A stretch of 64,000 bases of DNA from Gammaproteobacteria bacterium (GTDB taxonomy: Bacteria; Pseudomonadota; Gammaproteobacteria; Pseudomonadales; Pseudohongiellaceae), in contig JAUXNX010000031.1 of NCBI GenBank assembly GCA_030682575.1, positions 124,001 to 188,000 of the forward strand, read 5' to 3'. The translations under genes were made by a program, and so were the position numbers. The notes beneath the pieces were generated by a model. That model ran no database searches and was not told the DNA's origin. It saw nothing but the letters and a program-made list of their open reading frames with translations. Of the stretch, positions 27,287 to 37,491 are shown one piece after another (position 1 is the first letter of the stretch; each line of letters starts with the position of its first letter).

Positions 27287-29383
27287 ATGAGCATCGATAT
27301 CAGTCAATTTATTCAGACTTTCCTCGAAGAGAGCTTCGAGGGACTGGACACCATGGAGAGTTTGCTGTTAACGCTGAGTGCGGATGATAGCGAGTCTATC
27401 GATGCAATTTTCCGAGCGGCGCACTCGATCAAGGGAGGCGCTGGCACTTTTGGATTCGGCGAGGTTGCTCACTTCACGCATGGCGTCGAGACCCTTCTGG
27501 ACGAAGCTCGTGCTGGCCGTAGACTTGTCTCGCCTGAGATGGTGACCCTGTTGCTGGCGTCAGTGGATTGTGTGCGGTCGATGCTCGTAGCGGCGCGGGA
27601 TGGAACAACTCTGGACCGAGCACGCGTTGCTGCAATAGGACGCGACATCGAGACCTCACTAAAGAGCGGCGTCGGCGACCAGGCAACTTCCGATCAATTC
27701 GCAAAAAGTTCAGCAGAAAACACATCACGCCAACCTTCCGCCGAGCGCAATGGTTGGCGCATCGTTTTCATTCCGGAAGTTAACGTCATGCGCTCCGGCA
27801 ATGATCCGCTGCGCCTGTTGCAGGCGCTGGAAGAGTTCGGTGAGATTAAGGTTACCTGCCACACGGCAGGCCTGCCGTCGTTCGATGACTTGAATCCAGA
27901 GGAGTGCTACCTGGCGTGGGAAATCCTGCTTGAGGCAGATACTACGAGAGATTCAATTGCCGAAGTCTTCGAGTGGGTGGACGGGCAGTGCGAACTGACT
28001 ATAGAACCTTTGTCTGAGTTCACAGAAACGATGCCTCAGGAGAACTCAAAGTTGCATGCACATCTTGATGTGCCAGAAGAAGGGCCAGGTAGCACCATAC
28101 AGGATTCAGCGATTGTTGAGAAAGTCGCGCCAACGGCCAATCGCAATCGTGGAGATAGCGGTTCCATTCGCGTCAACACAGACAAGATCGATGCACTGAT
28201 CAACATGGTAGGGGAGCTGGTCATTACTCAATCGATGCTTGGTCAGCTGGGTTTGAAACTGCAGTCTGGAACCAACGAGCAATGCATAGAGGGCTTGCTC
28301 GAAGGTCTGGCACAACTCGAACGCAACACTCGTGAGCTGCAGGAGAATGTGATGAGCATTCGCATGCTGCCAATCAGCTTCGCCTTCAATCGCTTCCCGC
28401 GCATGATTCACGATCTGAGTGAATCCCTGGGCAAACAGCTCAAGCTGAAACTCACGGGCGAACAGACCGAGTTGGACAAGAATGTGCTGGAAAAGATCAC
28501 CGACCCGTTGGTGCATCTGGTGCGTAACGCAGTAGATCACGGCATCGAAACTCCTGATGTGCGAGTGACTGCTGGTAAACCGGCTGTTGGTACCGTGCAC
28601 CTGAATGCCTATCACAAGGGCGGCAACATCGTGATCGAAATCAGCGACGATGGCGCCGGTCTCAACAAGGCACGGATTCTGGCCAAGGCGGTTGAGCGTG
28701 GTCTGGTTCCTGCTGGCCAGGCCTTGACCGACGAGCAGATCAATGACCTCATCTTCGCCGCAGGTTTTTCCACCGCCGACGCCGTCAGTGATCTATCCGG
28801 TCGTGGCGTTGGCATGGACGTGGTGCGCCGCAACATCAAGGCGCTGGGTGGATCGGTGGAGATACTCTCCCGCGAGGGCCATGGCAGCAGCTTCATAATC
28901 CGTCTGCCATTGACACTATCGATCATGGATGGACAGCTGATCGAAGTAGCTAACCAGAGTTATGTCATTCCGCTGATCTCCATCGTCGAGTCCTTGCAAG
29001 TGCAGCAGGACTCTGTGAAGTCTGTCGCCGGTCGCGGAATGGTCTACAGATTGCGCGATGAATATATTCCAGTCCTGTTCATGCAGGAACTGCTGGGAAC
29101 TTATATAGGCAATTCGAAGCAATTGACTGACTCTCTACTGGTGGTCGTGGAGACTGAAGGCCAACGCGCGGCACTTGTGGTAGACGACCTGCTGGGCCAG
29201 CAACAGGTTGTGATCAAGGCTTTGGAAACCAATTTCAAAAAAGTGGCTGGATTGTCAGGCGCAACAATACTCGGTGATGGCACGGTCGCTCTGATTCTGG
29301 ATGTCTCCGGAATCATCAGTCTATCGCGACACAACTTGGGATTGACGCGATCAATTCGTACTGAAGAGATCAAGGCGGCATGA
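27287..29383 (+). CDS. cheA: Chemosensory histidine kinase CheA
   Basis: A 698-residue kinase with the full domain series: P1 HPt with H46 (FRAAHSIKGGAGTFGF), a long linker with a P2-like domain (~165-255, WRIVFIPEVNVM...), P3 dimerisation helices, P4 ATPase (LVRNAVDHGIE, ISDDGAGLN, DLSGRGVGMDVV) and P5 CheW-like domain at the C-terminus. ATG 27287 is preferred; GTG 27278, overlapping the cheY stop, is also in frame. It is the central kinase of this cluster and should form the array with cheW and the two receptors downstream. Confidence 0.96.
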   Translation: MSIDISQFIQTFLEESFEGLDTMESLLLTLSADDSESIDAIFRAAHSIKGGAGTFGFGEVAHFTHGVETLLDEARAGRRLVSPEMVTLLLASVDCVRSMLVAARDGTTLDRARVAAIGRDIETSLKSGVGDQATSDQFAKSSAENTSRQPSAERNGWRIVFIPEVNVMRSGNDPLRLLQALEEFGEIKVTCHTAGLPSFDDLNPEECYLAWEILLEADTTRDSIAEVFEWVDGQCELTIEPLSEFTETMPQENSKLHAHLDVPEEGPGSTIQDSAIVEKVAPTANRNRGDSGSIRVNTDKIDALINMVGELVITQSMLGQLGLKLQSGTNEQCIEGLLEGLAQLERNTRELQENVMSIRMLPISFAFNRFPRMIHDLSESLGKQLKLKLTGEQTELDKNVLEKITDPLVHLVRNAVDHGIETPDVRVTAGKPAVGTVHLNAYHKGGNIVIEISDDGAGLNKARILAKAVERGLVPAGQALTDEQINDLIFAAGFSTADAVSDLSGRGVGMDVVRRNIKALGGSVEILSREGHGSSFIIRLPLTLSIMDGQLIEVANQSYVIPLISIVESLQVQQDSVKSVAGRGMVYRLRDEYIPVLFMQELLGTYIGNSKQLTDSLLVVVETEGQRAALVVDDLLGQQQVVIKALETNFKKVAGLSGATILGDGTVALILDVSGIISLSRHNLGLTRSIRTEEIKAA

Positions 29384-29393
29384 GGATATCGAC

Positions 29394-29927
29394 ATGAATA
29401 TGGGCATGAATATAGGCACCACCCCGGCGCACCCACAGGCCAATGATTTCACCGGCACTGGCGGAGAAGGAGATCAATTTCTGACTTTCATTCTCGCTGG
29501 CGAGGAGTACGGCGTCGACATCCTGAGAGTACAGGAGATCAGAGGCTGGACGCGCACGACCGCGATTCCGAATGCACCGCATTACCTGCGCGGGGTCATC
29601 AATTTGAGAGGAACGATCGTGCCAATAATCGATCTTCGCGAGCGATTTTCAATGCAACCGTTGGAATACGGCCCCACCACAGTGGTGATCGTGGTGCGCG
29701 CCCAGGGAGAGCGCCGGGATCGCATCATGGGCATCGTGGTGGACGCCGTCTCCGAGGTCTATAGCCTCAAGACCTCGGATCTGCAGCCGCCACCGGATCT
29801 CGGCTCCGTGGTGGATGAGCAATTCCTGCAGGGGTTGGCAACCGTCGAAGGCAAAATGATCATCCTGTTGGATATCGATCGACTACTCAATACTGGCGCA
29901 CTGGAAGCCGAACAGGTAATGGAATAG
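29394..29927 (+). CDS. cheW: Chemotaxis coupling protein CheW
   Basis: A 177-residue CheW domain protein that links receptors to CheA-P5. Signature residues are FILAGEEYGVDILRVQEI, LRGVINLRGTIVPIIDLRERF and VVDAVSEVYSL. The first ~30 residues form a Gly/Asn-rich extension. GAGGA lies 7 bases upstream of ATG 29394. It is 10 bases after cheA and 7 bases before the ParA-like gene. Confidence 0.95.
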   Translation: MNMGMNIGTTPAHPQANDFTGTGGEGDQFLTFILAGEEYGVDILRVQEIRGWTRTTAIPNAPHYLRGVINLRGTIVPIIDLRERFSMQPLEYGPTTVVIVVRAQGERRDRIMGIVVDAVSEVYSLKTSDLQPPPDLGSVVDEQFLQGLATVEGKMIILLDIDRLLNTGALEAEQVME

Positions 29928-29934
29928 AGGAGTC

Positions 29935-30699
29935 ATGCGCACCATTGCTGTAATGAATCAGAAAGGTGGTGTCGGCAAGACGACTACAGCGGTCAATCTC
30001 AGCCACGGCCTGGCATTGAAGGGCTGGCGAGTACTGGCGGTGGATCTGGATCCACAGGGACACATGAGTACCTCTTTGGGAGCAGCGCCGACCGCGATCA
30101 ATCTGGATACGGTGTTGCGCGGGGAAGCCGGAATCCATAGCGCAGCTGTTGAAGTACGCAAGGGACTTGACCTGGTATCTCCGGGAGCGCGACTGAACGA
30201 GGTTGATGGGTTAAGCAGCGGGGGAGCGGCGCGGGGCTGGTTACTGCGTGACGCGCTGCGCGAGGTGTCAGGTTATGACTATCTGATCATCGACTGCCCG
30301 CCATCTTCTGGACTGCTGGGTATGAACGCCATTTTGGCAACAAAGGAGTTACTGATTCCAGTTTCCGGTGACTACCTGGCACTGGCCGGATTGTCCCGGT
30401 TGATGGGGATAATCAAAACGCTGGAGACCAGAACGGCCAGAACGACACACAACTGGATTCTGTTGACGCGCTTCCAGAAGCGTCGACGTCACGCCCGGGA
30501 AGTGGAGCGCAAGATTCACAGTTATTTTCCGCAGCAGTTGCTGCGAACACGCATCAGTGAAGCAGTAGCACTGACAGAGAGTCCGAGTTTCGGCAAAACG
30601 ATATTCGAATACAAACCCAACTCCGCGAGTGCGGCGGAATACAGGGACTTGACGATGGACATCATCAACCGGCAGGAATCTGCCAAGGCAAAAAGGTGA
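29935..30699 (+). CDS. ParA/Soj-like ATPase in chemosensory cluster
   Basis: A 254-residue deviant-Walker ATPase: [19 protein letters not shown] (Walker A), [10 protein letters not shown] (Walker A'), and [16 protein letters not shown] (Walker B). There is no partner parB nearby. ParA homologues inside che operons (ParC in Vibrio, PpfA in Rhodobacter) position chemoreceptor arrays, so that role is the likely one. Its last bases overlap the receptor gene region (GTGA), suggesting tight co-expression. Confidence 0.92.
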   Translation: MRTIAVMNQKGGVGKTTTAVNLSHGLALKGWRVLAVDLDPQGHMSTSLGAAPTAINLDTVLRGEAGIHSAAVEVRKGLDLVSPGARLNEVDGLSSGGAARGWLLRDALREVSGYDYLIIDCPPSSGLLGMNAILATKELLIPVSGDYLALAGLSRLMGIIKTLETRTARTTHNWILLTRFQKRRRHAREVERKIHSYFPQQLLRTRISEAVALTESPSFGKTIFEYKPNSASAAEYRDLTMDIINRQESAKAKR

Positions 30700-30704
30700 G
30701 CAAA

Positions 30705-33302
30705 ATGTCAGAAAAACCAGACTCCAAGATGGGCGATGATCCTCTGGCATGGCTGCACGATGATGGCCGGGCGAATGGCAGCTACGAGGAGCCACCCGCA
30801 ACAGTCAAGACAGTCAATGCGTCGAAGAGAGCGAAAAAAGGTACTCCTTTGTCCGGACAAGACCGCGACATCGAGTTGCTGGAGAAAAGCTTCAATCTGC
30901 TGGCACCTCGAGCAGAGGAACTCGTAGCTCGCTTTTATGATCGTTTATTCTTTCGCTTCCCTGCGGTACGTCCTCTGTTTGCAAACACCGAGCCTGCGTC
31001 ACAGCAGAAGAAACTGTTGGCGTCACTGAAGCTGGTAGTCAACAACCTGCGCAAACCGGAGGTGTTGAGCAAGACCCTGAAGGAGCTTGGTGCCCGTCAT
31101 GAGGTATATGGAGCATTGGAGGCACACTACGAGCCAGTTGCTTCCACGTTGTTGGAGGTAATGGCCGAGATGGCTGGTGCGCACTGGAATGCTGAAATGG
31201 AAAATGCCTGGCGCATAGCGTTGACCACGGTGGGAAACATAATGCTGAGTGCGTACACGAATACAAACACAATTGCGGAGATCACCAACATGGGTATGAC
31301 CAACAAGTTAGAGACAGCAGAGCTGGCATTTGATCACGAAAAGGCTGAAGAACTGAACCGCTTGCGCTCGGCAGTGGATGGCGCGATGACTGCCATCATG
31401 ATGGTGGATCGTGATCTCGTGATCAACTATGCAAACCGTGCAACTCTGGAGCTGCTGGGCCGGAATCAGGTTGAGATGCGCAACATCTATCCGGGATTCG
31501 ACGTCAGCAAACTGGTGGGCAGCTGTATTGACCAGTTTCACGCCAACCCCATTCATCAGCGTCGTCTGCTTGCGAATCCGAACAACCTGCCGTTCAAGAC
31601 CGACATAAAGGTGGGTACTCTGCGTTTTTCCTTGAACGTCACGGCCATCATGGATGGCAAGGGCAGCTATATCGGTAATACTCTGGAGTGGTCCGATGTC
31701 ACGCAGGAACGCCAGAAAGAGCTGGAGGTGGCACGGTTGCAATCAGCCATTGATGGTGCAACGTCCAACCTGATGCTGTGCGACGACGATCTGAATATTG
31801 TATATGCCAATCCGTCCGTGATGGCCATGTTCCGCAACCGCGCAAAGGAGCTTCGTCAGGCATTTTCGGGTTTCGACCCAGAGAATCTGCTGGGGCAGAA
31901 TATTGACAAGTTCCATCGCAATCCGGCGCATCAGCGCGCCCTCCTGAAAGACCGAAGCCGCCTGCCTGCCAAAGCCGAGATCAAGGTTCTGGATCTGGAG
32001 TTCGAGGTAAATGCCACGATGATCTGCGGTCCTTCAGGTGAGTACATGGGCAACATGGTGGAGTGGAAGGATATTACCGAGCAGAAGGATGCGGAGAAGC
32101 AGATTCGCACTCTGGTGGCCGATGCCGGACTCGGTGAGTTCTCCAAACGTATCGACACATCGCGTTTTGCCGGCTTCTTCCAACAGTTGGCAATACTACT
32201 TAACGGACTGATGGATGTCAGCGAGAAGGGCATGACGGATGTGGCCGATGTGGTCCAGCAACTGGCCCAGGGTGATCTGACGGGCAATATCGAGGTTGAG
32301 TATCACGGACTATTTGGGCGTCTCAAGGAGGATGTGAACAATACCGTGGAAAATCTGAACAACATGGTTAGCCAGATTCGTGAAGGAGCGGTGAACATCA
32401 ACACCTCCGCCAGCGAGATATCCCAGGGCAATACTGATCTGTCCCAGCGTACCGAGGAGCAGGCATCCTCCCTGGAGGAGACGGCCTCCGCGATGGAACA
32501 GATGACTTCCGCCGTAAAGTCGAGTGCCGACAACGCCCGCCAGGCCAACCAGTTGGCATCTGGAGCAAGGGATCAGGCCGAACGTGGCGGCAAGGTTGTG
32601 CACAAGGCTGTGGCAGCCATGAGCGAGATCAATACCGCCTCCAAGAAAATCGCCGACATCATTGGCGTGATTGATGAGATAGCGTTCCAAACCAATCTGC
32701 TTGCGCTCAATGCGGCCGTGGAAGCGGCACGCGCCGGAGAGCAGGGCAGAGGCTTTGCTGTAGTGGCAGCTGAGGTGCGCAATCTGGCAGGTCGCAGTGC
32801 ACAGGCCGCCAAGGAGATCAAATCTCTGATCAAGGACAGCGTCGAGAAGGTTGAAGAAGGTTCACGCCTGGTGGGCGATTCTGGAAAGACACTTGATGAG
32901 ATTGTCATGGCTGTAAAGAAAGTGAGCGACATTATTGAAGAAATTGCGGCGGCTTCGCAGGAGCAGTCTTCTGGAATAGAGCAGGTCAACAAGGCCATCG
33001 CACAGCTGGACGAAGTGACGCAGCAAAACGCGGCTCTCGTTGAACAGGCTGCGGCATCCAGCGAGTCGATGGACGAGCAAGCCAGCGCACTGACTGAGCT
33101 GATGGGTTTCTTCAACACCGGCGAACAGGCTCCAGCGAAGGCTGCGGCGCGGCCGTCCTACCGCAAACCAGTGCAGGCAGCTGCCACTCCGCAGCGAGGC
33201 AAGCCGACCGAGCAACGAGTGCAAAAATTTGCAGCTCCCAAACCCGGTCGGGTTCGCCCGACCGCTGCACGCAGCAATGACGACGAGTGGTCTGACTTCT
33301 AA
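30705..33302 (+). CDS. Soluble globin-PAS-PAS-HAMP chemoreceptor with C-terminal xWxxF tail
   Basis: An 865-residue methyl-accepting protein without transmembrane segment. Residues ~54-185 form a globin domain of the flavohaemoglobin/Vgb type: Y78 (B10), F92 (CD1), Q101 (E7) and proximal H132 in [10 protein letters not shown] align with E. coli Hmp Tyr29, Phe43, Gln53 and His85. Two similar PAS domains follow (~220-335, ~340-455), each with an FHxNPxHQR motif, then HAMP (~500-550) and an MCP signalling domain with the hairpin tip around [20 protein letters not shown]. The last five residues, EWSDF, match the xWxxF tether for CheR/CheB. ATG 30705 follows AAGGTGAG; GTG 30696 is the alternative. 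Confidence 0.93.
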   Translation: MSEKPDSKMGDDPLAWLHDDGRANGSYEEPPATVKTVNASKRAKKGTPLSGQDRDIELLEKSFNLLAPRAEELVARFYDRLFFRFPAVRPLFANTEPASQQKKLLASLKLVVNNLRKPEVLSKTLKELGARHEVYGALEAHYEPVASTLLEVMAEMAGAHWNAEMENAWRIALTTVGNIMLSAYTNTNTIAEITNMGMTNKLETAELAFDHEKAEELNRLRSAVDGAMTAIMMVDRDLVINYANRATLELLGRNQVEMRNIYPGFDVSKLVGSCIDQFHANPIHQRRLLANPNNLPFKTDIKVGTLRFSLNVTAIMDGKGSYIGNTLEWSDVTQERQKELEVARLQSAIDGATSNLMLCDDDLNIVYANPSVMAMFRNRAKELRQAFSGFDPENLLGQNIDKFHRNPAHQRALLKDRSRLPAKAEIKVLDLEFEVNATMICGPSGEYMGNMVEWKDITEQKDAEKQIRTLVADAGLGEFSKRIDTSRFAGFFQQLAILLNGLMDVSEKGMTDVADVVQQLAQGDLTGNIEVEYHGLFGRLKEDVNNTVENLNNMVSQIREGAVNINTSASEISQGNTDLSQRTEEQASSLEETASAMEQMTSAVKSSADNARQANQLASGARDQAERGGKVVHKAVAAMSEINTASKKIADIIGVIDEIAFQTNLLALNAAVEAARAGEQGRGFAVVAAEVRNLAGRSAQAAKEIKSLIKDSVEKVEEGSRLVGDSGKTLDEIVMAVKKVSDIIEEIAAASQEQSSGIEQVNKAIAQLDEVTQQNAALVEQAAASSESMDEQASALTELMGFFNTGEQAPAKAAARPSYRKPVQAAATPQRGKPTEQRVQKFAAPKPGRVRPTAARSNDDEWSDF

Positions 33303-33337
33303 GATCCTGTCAGTCCACCGGTCAGCCGAGAGTCACC

Positions 33338-34210
33338 ATGAGTAGATCAGGACAGGAAAACGCCGTGACAACCAACGCAGGCGGGCGGGCCAGCGAGTTC
33401 ATCATGACAGATCAGGATTTCCGCTTCTTTGCGGACCTGATCGGCAAACGGGCAGGCATCGTGATTACCGAGGTGAAGAAGCCTCTGGTTTATGGCCGGT
33501 TGGTACGGCGAGTCCGTGCCCTCAAGCTGTCCGGTTTCCGCGAGTACTGTGAACTGCTGGCGAGAGGAGATGATACGGAGTGCGAGCAATTTACCAACGC
33601 GCTGACAACCAATCTGACTTCGTTCTTCCGCGAACCGCGCCACTTTGAGTTTCTGCGCGAGACTCTGCTGCCGAAACTGATGAAGCAGAGTCCCAACAGG
33701 AAAAGGTTACGCATCTGGTCGGCTGGTTGTTCTACAGGCGAGGAGCCTTACTCTCTGGCGATGACAGTGGCTGAAGTGGTGCCGTCGGATTGGGATGTCA
33801 AGATTCTTGCGACCGACCTGGACTCCCAGGTAATAGCCCGGGCAAGTGCAGGTGTTTATGCCAGCGAGCGAACAGAGAACATCAGCCAGGGATTGCTGAA
33901 GCGCTGGTTTCAGCGTGGCGGCGGCGAGCGGGCAGACATGATGCGTGTGCGTCAGGAACTGCGAGACATGATTACTTTTCTGCCTCTCAATTTACTGGAG
34001 CCGTGGCCGCTGCGAGGGCAGTTCGATATCATTTTTTGTCGTAATGTAGTGATCTATTTCGACAAACCGACACAGCGCGTGCTCTTCAATCGCTTTGCTG
34101 AGCAACTGCGCTCTGATGGGCATCTGTTTGTGGGGCATTCGGAAACTCTCTACAAGGTGTCAGATCGCTTCACACTATTGGGAAATACCATTTACGGTCG
34201 AGCAACATGA
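33338..34210 (+). CDS. cheR: Chemoreceptor glutamate methyltransferase CheR
   Basis: SAM-dependent methyltransferase acting on receptor glutamates. The 290-residue protein has the N-terminal helical domain (MTDQDFRFFADLIGKRAGI), LTTNLTSFFREPRHFEFL, SAM motif IWSAGCSTGEEPYSLAM, TDLDSQVIARASAGVY and DIIFCRNVVIYFD. The beta-subdomain that binds receptor pentapeptides should lie around residues 185-225. The upstream receptor ends in a matching xWxxF tail. It overlaps cheD by 4 bases (ATGA). Confidence 0.95.
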   Translation: MSRSGQENAVTTNAGGRASEFIMTDQDFRFFADLIGKRAGIVITEVKKPLVYGRLVRRVRALKLSGFREYCELLARGDDTECEQFTNALTTNLTSFFREPRHFEFLRETLLPKLMKQSPNRKRLRIWSAGCSTGEEPYSLAMTVAEVVPSDWDVKILATDLDSQVIARASAGVYASERTENISQGLLKRWFQRGGGERADMMRVRQELRDMITFLPLNLLEPWPLRGQFDIIFCRNVVIYFDKPTQRVLFNRFAEQLRSDGHLFVGHSETLYKVSDRFTLLGNTIYGRAT

Positions 34211-34860
34211 TGAGTGCGAGTCTTTACAAGGCATCAACAGATGCCCAGGATTCTCCGCCACGGGCACTACCTGGGTACGAACATATCAATCGTTACTGGG
34301 ATCGGACGAATGATTGCCACGCCGCCAAGATTCTTCCTGGCGAATACTATGTCACGTTGCGTGGAGAAATGATCACAACGGTTCTGGGGTCTTGTGTTTC
34401 TGCGTGCATCCGCGACCGGAAACTGGGCATTGGAGGCATGAATCACTTCATGCTCCCGCATAGCGACAAATATGGCAGTTGGAACTCCGGATCTTCGGCA
34501 GCACGCTATGGGGGGTATGCCATGGAAATGCTTATCAACGATGTGCTGAAGAATGGCGGACGCCGAGAGAATCTGGAGGTGAAAGTATTCGGCGGTGGAC
34601 AAGTGCTGGCGCAGATGACTGATATTGGTGCCAGGAATATCACTTTCGTCAAAGACTATCTCAAGCTGGAAAATCTGCATGTTACCGCTGATGATTTGGG
34701 CGGCCCCTATCCGCGCAAGATCATTTATTTTCCCGACAGTGGTCGTGTGAGGGTGAAACATCTTCGCTCTCTTCACAACGACACGATCATACGCCGAGAG
34801 TCATCTTATATCGCCAGCCTTACCGAACTGCCCCCACAGGGCGAAGTAGAATTATTCTAG
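34207..34860 (+). CDS. cheD: Chemoreceptor glutamine deamidase CheD, long form
   Basis: Deamidates receptor glutamines to glutamates. The catalytic Cys63 (TTVLGSCVSACIRD) and His80 (GIGGMNHFMLP) are present, with SSAARYGGYAME and KVFGGGQV. At 217 residues it is longer than the ~160 of Thermotoga CheD, with an N-terminal extension of ~40 residues and a C-terminal tail ending EVELF. The VELF ending recurs in the membrane MCP-like protein two genes downstream. It is 9 bases before cheB. Confidence 0.94.
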   Translation: MMSASLYKASTDAQDSPPRALPGYEHINRYWDRTNDCHAAKILPGEYYVTLRGEMITTVLGSCVSACIRDRKLGIGGMNHFMLPHSDKYGSWNSGSSAARYGGYAMEMLINDVLKNGGRRENLEVKVFGGGQVLAQMTDIGARNITFVKDYLKLENLHVTADDLGGPYPRKIIYFPDSGRVRVKHLRSLHNDTIIRRESSYIASLTELPPQGEVELF

Positions 34861-34869
34861 GAAGTTACA

Positions 34870-35934
34870 GTGCCAAAGAAAGTGCGTGTACTTGTTGTCG
34901 ACGACTCAGCACTGATTCGTCGTTTGTTGACCGAGATTCTCAACGGGTCTAATGATATAGAAGTCGTCGGTGTCGCGGCTGATCCGTATATCGCCCGCGA
35001 GAAGATCAAGGAACTGAATCCTGACGTCCTGACATTGGACGTTGAGATGCCGCGCATGGATGGCATCTCTTTTTTGCGTAACGTGATGCGACTTCGACCA
35101 ATGCCAGTGGTTATGGTTTCATCACTGACAGAACATGGTGCAGAAATAACGATGCAGGCGCTGGAATTAGGTGCCGTGGATTTTGTAACCAAACCAAAAA
35201 TCGATATCTCTCATACTTTGACGCTATATGCCGATGAACTCATTGAGAAGGTGATAGCTGCTGCCGGGGCAAAGTTACATCCCCGCGTGAGCTTACCGGA
35301 TGCCCCGCCGCCGGGCCACGTGGATGACATCATTTCGCGAGCCTCGCCAAGGCCATTCCGCACCACTGACCGGATTATTGCTATCGGAGCTTCAACCGGG
35401 GGCACCGAGGCCATCAAAGAGGTTCTGCTGCGCCTGCCTCCGGACGCACCTGGCATCGTGATCACGCAGCATATTCCTGCAGGCTTCAGCGCAGCATTTG
35501 CCGACCGGATGAATAGACAGACCAGATTGGTAGTGAAGGAGGCAGAGGACGGTGACCATGTACTCCCAGGCCATGTGTTCATAGCTCCGGGGGATCGCCA
35601 CCTGCTGCTGATTCGCAACGGAGCACGATACGAGTGCCGATTGAATGACGGCGGACCCGTCAATCGTCATCGCCCAAGCGTGGATGTTCTGTTTCGATCG
35701 GTGTTGCAGGCCGCCGGCACCAACGTCAGTGCAGCGTTGCTGACAGGTATGGGAGCTGATGGTGCTGAGGGTCTGCTGGAACTGCGCCATGCAGGAGTGC
35801 ATACCATCGCCCAGGACGAAACCACCAGCGTGGTGTGGGGAATGCCGGGAGAGGCTGTCAAGCGTGGTGCCGCCACGGAAGTTCTGGCACTGGAGAAAGT
35901 TGCTGCCGCCCTGCTCCGTGCGACCGAATATTAA
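34870..35934 (+). CDS. cheB: Chemoreceptor methylesterase / glutaminase CheB
   Basis: A 354-residue response-regulator methylesterase. Receiver: DD pocket at residues 11-12, phospho-acceptor D57 ([12 protein letters not shown]). Effector: catalytic triad S175 ([11 protein letters not shown]), H201 ([10 protein letters not shown]), D297 ([11 protein letters not shown]). It reverses CheR methylation and is activated by CheA. GTG 34870 is the start, with GGAAGTT upstream as a weak site. Its stop is 29 bases before the membrane MCP-like gene. Confidence 0.96.
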   Translation: MPKKVRVLVVDDSALIRRLLTEILNGSNDIEVVGVAADPYIAREKIKELNPDVLTLDVEMPRMDGISFLRNVMRLRPMPVVMVSSLTEHGAEITMQALELGAVDFVTKPKIDISHTLTLYADELIEKVIAAAGAKLHPRVSLPDAPPPGHVDDIISRASPRPFRTTDRIIAIGASTGGTEAIKEVLLRLPPDAPGIVITQHIPAGFSAAFADRMNRQTRLVVKEAEDGDHVLPGHVFIAPGDRHLLLIRNGARYECRLNDGGPVNRHRPSVDVLFRSVLQAAGTNVSAALLTGMGADGAEGLLELRHAGVHTIAQDETTSVVWGMPGEAVKRGAATEVLALEKVAAALLRATEY

Positions 35935-35963
35935 CTGCAATGCTCAGCATAAAAGAGAGAACC

Positions 35964-37133
35964 ATGATGGGGAATCAACCCACTACCGTTTCGAATATTC
36001 TGGCGCTGACCGGTATCGTCCTTAGTGTGATGGTCACCTTATCTGCCATGCAGTCTGGTGCAATTTACGACGCGGGTATGGCGATCGCCCTGGGATTGAT
36101 CATTGCTTACCTATGGCTCTTTGTCGTGCGGCCTGCTTCGACTGAGCATACTGAAAATGCACACATGGTAGCACCGCAGACACCTCATCCGTCATTAGGC
36201 GTTGCGGAAGCTTTTCTACATGGTGAAATTGCCGTGGTCAGTACCGAAATCGAACGTGTCAAACTGATCATCGGCAGTGCAGTGCATGAACTGTCCGATA
36301 ACTTTCAGGCGTTAAACCAGATCACGTCCAGGCAGGCTGAATTGATCCACAAGAATCTGGAGGTCAGTTTCAGTGGGAACACCAAAGTGAATCTCGGAGC
36401 ATTCATGAAGAAGTTTGCATCTGAATCCGATGAGGGTCTGGAGCAGTTTGTTGAGACGCTCATTGATGTCAGTAAACTTAGTGTCAAGACTGCCCATCAC
36501 ATGGACGATATGCTGACCCATCTGGATGGCATATTCAAACTCCTGCAGGAGTCGCGCTCCCTGGCGGATCAGACCAACCTGCTGGCCCTGAATGCGAGTA
36601 TTGAGGCGGCCCGCGCCGGGGAGTATGGCCGGGGCTTCGCCGTGGTGGCGAGCGAGGTACGTACTCTTTCGATACGCTCCGCACAGTTCAACGAGCAAAT
36701 CAGGGAAAAGGTCAATCAGACCCGGATTGCTATCGGCAATGTGCAGAGCACAGTAAACATGATGGGTTCCAGGGACATGAATAATTCGCTTGTACGCAAG
36801 CAGCGCATCCATGACTTGTTCGGCCAGGCAGAACACATCAGCTCCAGATTCCAGTCCACGCTTGATGAAATTTCCGGCCTTGCGCCAGGCCTGGAGCGTG
36901 CAGTGGGTAATGCAGTACGCTCTCTGCAGTTTGAGGATATGTCGAGTCAATCTTTGGAAGTGGCACTGAGGAAACTCGAGCAGACCAAACTGATCTGCGC
37001 GCAGTTCAGTCTGGCCACGGATCCTGATGATCTGTTGAATCGCCTCAACGACGTGGGCGCCGGGTCGTTGTCAGCTGGAGGTCACCCGGTCTCTCAGATC
37101 TCAGTGAATTCAGGCTCAGTGGAATTATTTTGA
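35964..37133 (+). CDS. Small membrane MCP-like protein without sensory domain
   Basis: A 389-residue protein. Two transmembrane helices near the N-terminus are separated by only about ten residues ([10 protein letters not shown]), so there is no periplasmic sensor domain. A helical cytoplasmic part contains one clear MCP signalling tip ([20 protein letters not shown]) but on a short arm without obvious HAMP or methylation helices of normal length. The C-terminus ends SGSVELF, sharing VELF with CheD. It could be an array scaffold or a receptor reading another protein. ATG 35964 follows AGAGAGA; the longer frame runs back into cheB. Confidence 0.82.
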   Translation: MMGNQPTTVSNILALTGIVLSVMVTLSAMQSGAIYDAGMAIALGLIIAYLWLFVVRPASTEHTENAHMVAPQTPHPSLGVAEAFLHGEIAVVSTEIERVKLIIGSAVHELSDNFQALNQITSRQAELIHKNLEVSFSGNTKVNLGAFMKKFASESDEGLEQFVETLIDVSKLSVKTAHHMDDMLTHLDGIFKLLQESRSLADQTNLLALNASIEAARAGEYGRGFAVVASEVRTLSIRSAQFNEQIREKVNQTRIAIGNVQSTVNMMGSRDMNNSLVRKQRIHDLFGQAEHISSRFQSTLDEISGLAPGLERAVGNAVRSLQFEDMSSQSLEVALRKLEQTKLICAQFSLATDPDDLLNRLNDVGAGSLSAGGHPVSQISVNSGSVELF

Positions 37134-37160
37134 ACAGCGACTGAGGTCGAATAGTGAGTC

Positions 37161-37466
37161 ATGGATATTCAGCGGACTTTTGAAGCGTCAAACAAGAGGG
37201 TCACTATTTCAGTGAGAGGGCGCTTTGACTTTGCCTTGTACAAGGCTTTTCGCGAAAGTTACAGGGATGTCGACACGACTGTGAGGGAGTACGTAGTGGA
37301 CCTGCGCCATGCAACCTCTCTGGACAGTGCCGCATTGGGAATGCTGCTGCTGCTGCGTGAACACGCCACCTCTCTCTCGGCCACGGTTGCCATTCGCGGC
37401 GCGATCCCCGAGGTGAGTCGTGTTCTGGATATTGCGAAATTCCGTTCGCTGTTCCACATATCCTGA
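37161..37466 (+). CDS. STAS-domain protein, last gene of chemosensory cluster
   Basis: A 101-residue STAS domain. The phospho-site loop is ATSLDSAALGMLLLL with the canonical Ser, in contrast to the first STAS protein of the cluster (Thr). It lies 27 bases after the MCP-like gene on the same strand. Together the two STAS genes bracket the che genes; they may be kinase- or phosphatase-regulated switches. No RsbW-type kinase or PP2C phosphatase is present in the window. Confidence 0.88.
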   Translation: MDIQRTFEASNKRVTISVRGRFDFALYKAFRESYRDVDTTVREYVVDLRHATSLDSAALGMLLLLREHATSLSATVAIRGAIPEVSRVLDIAKFRSLFHIS

Positions 37467-37491
37467 CCCACTGGTTCAGCGGATCGCAATT

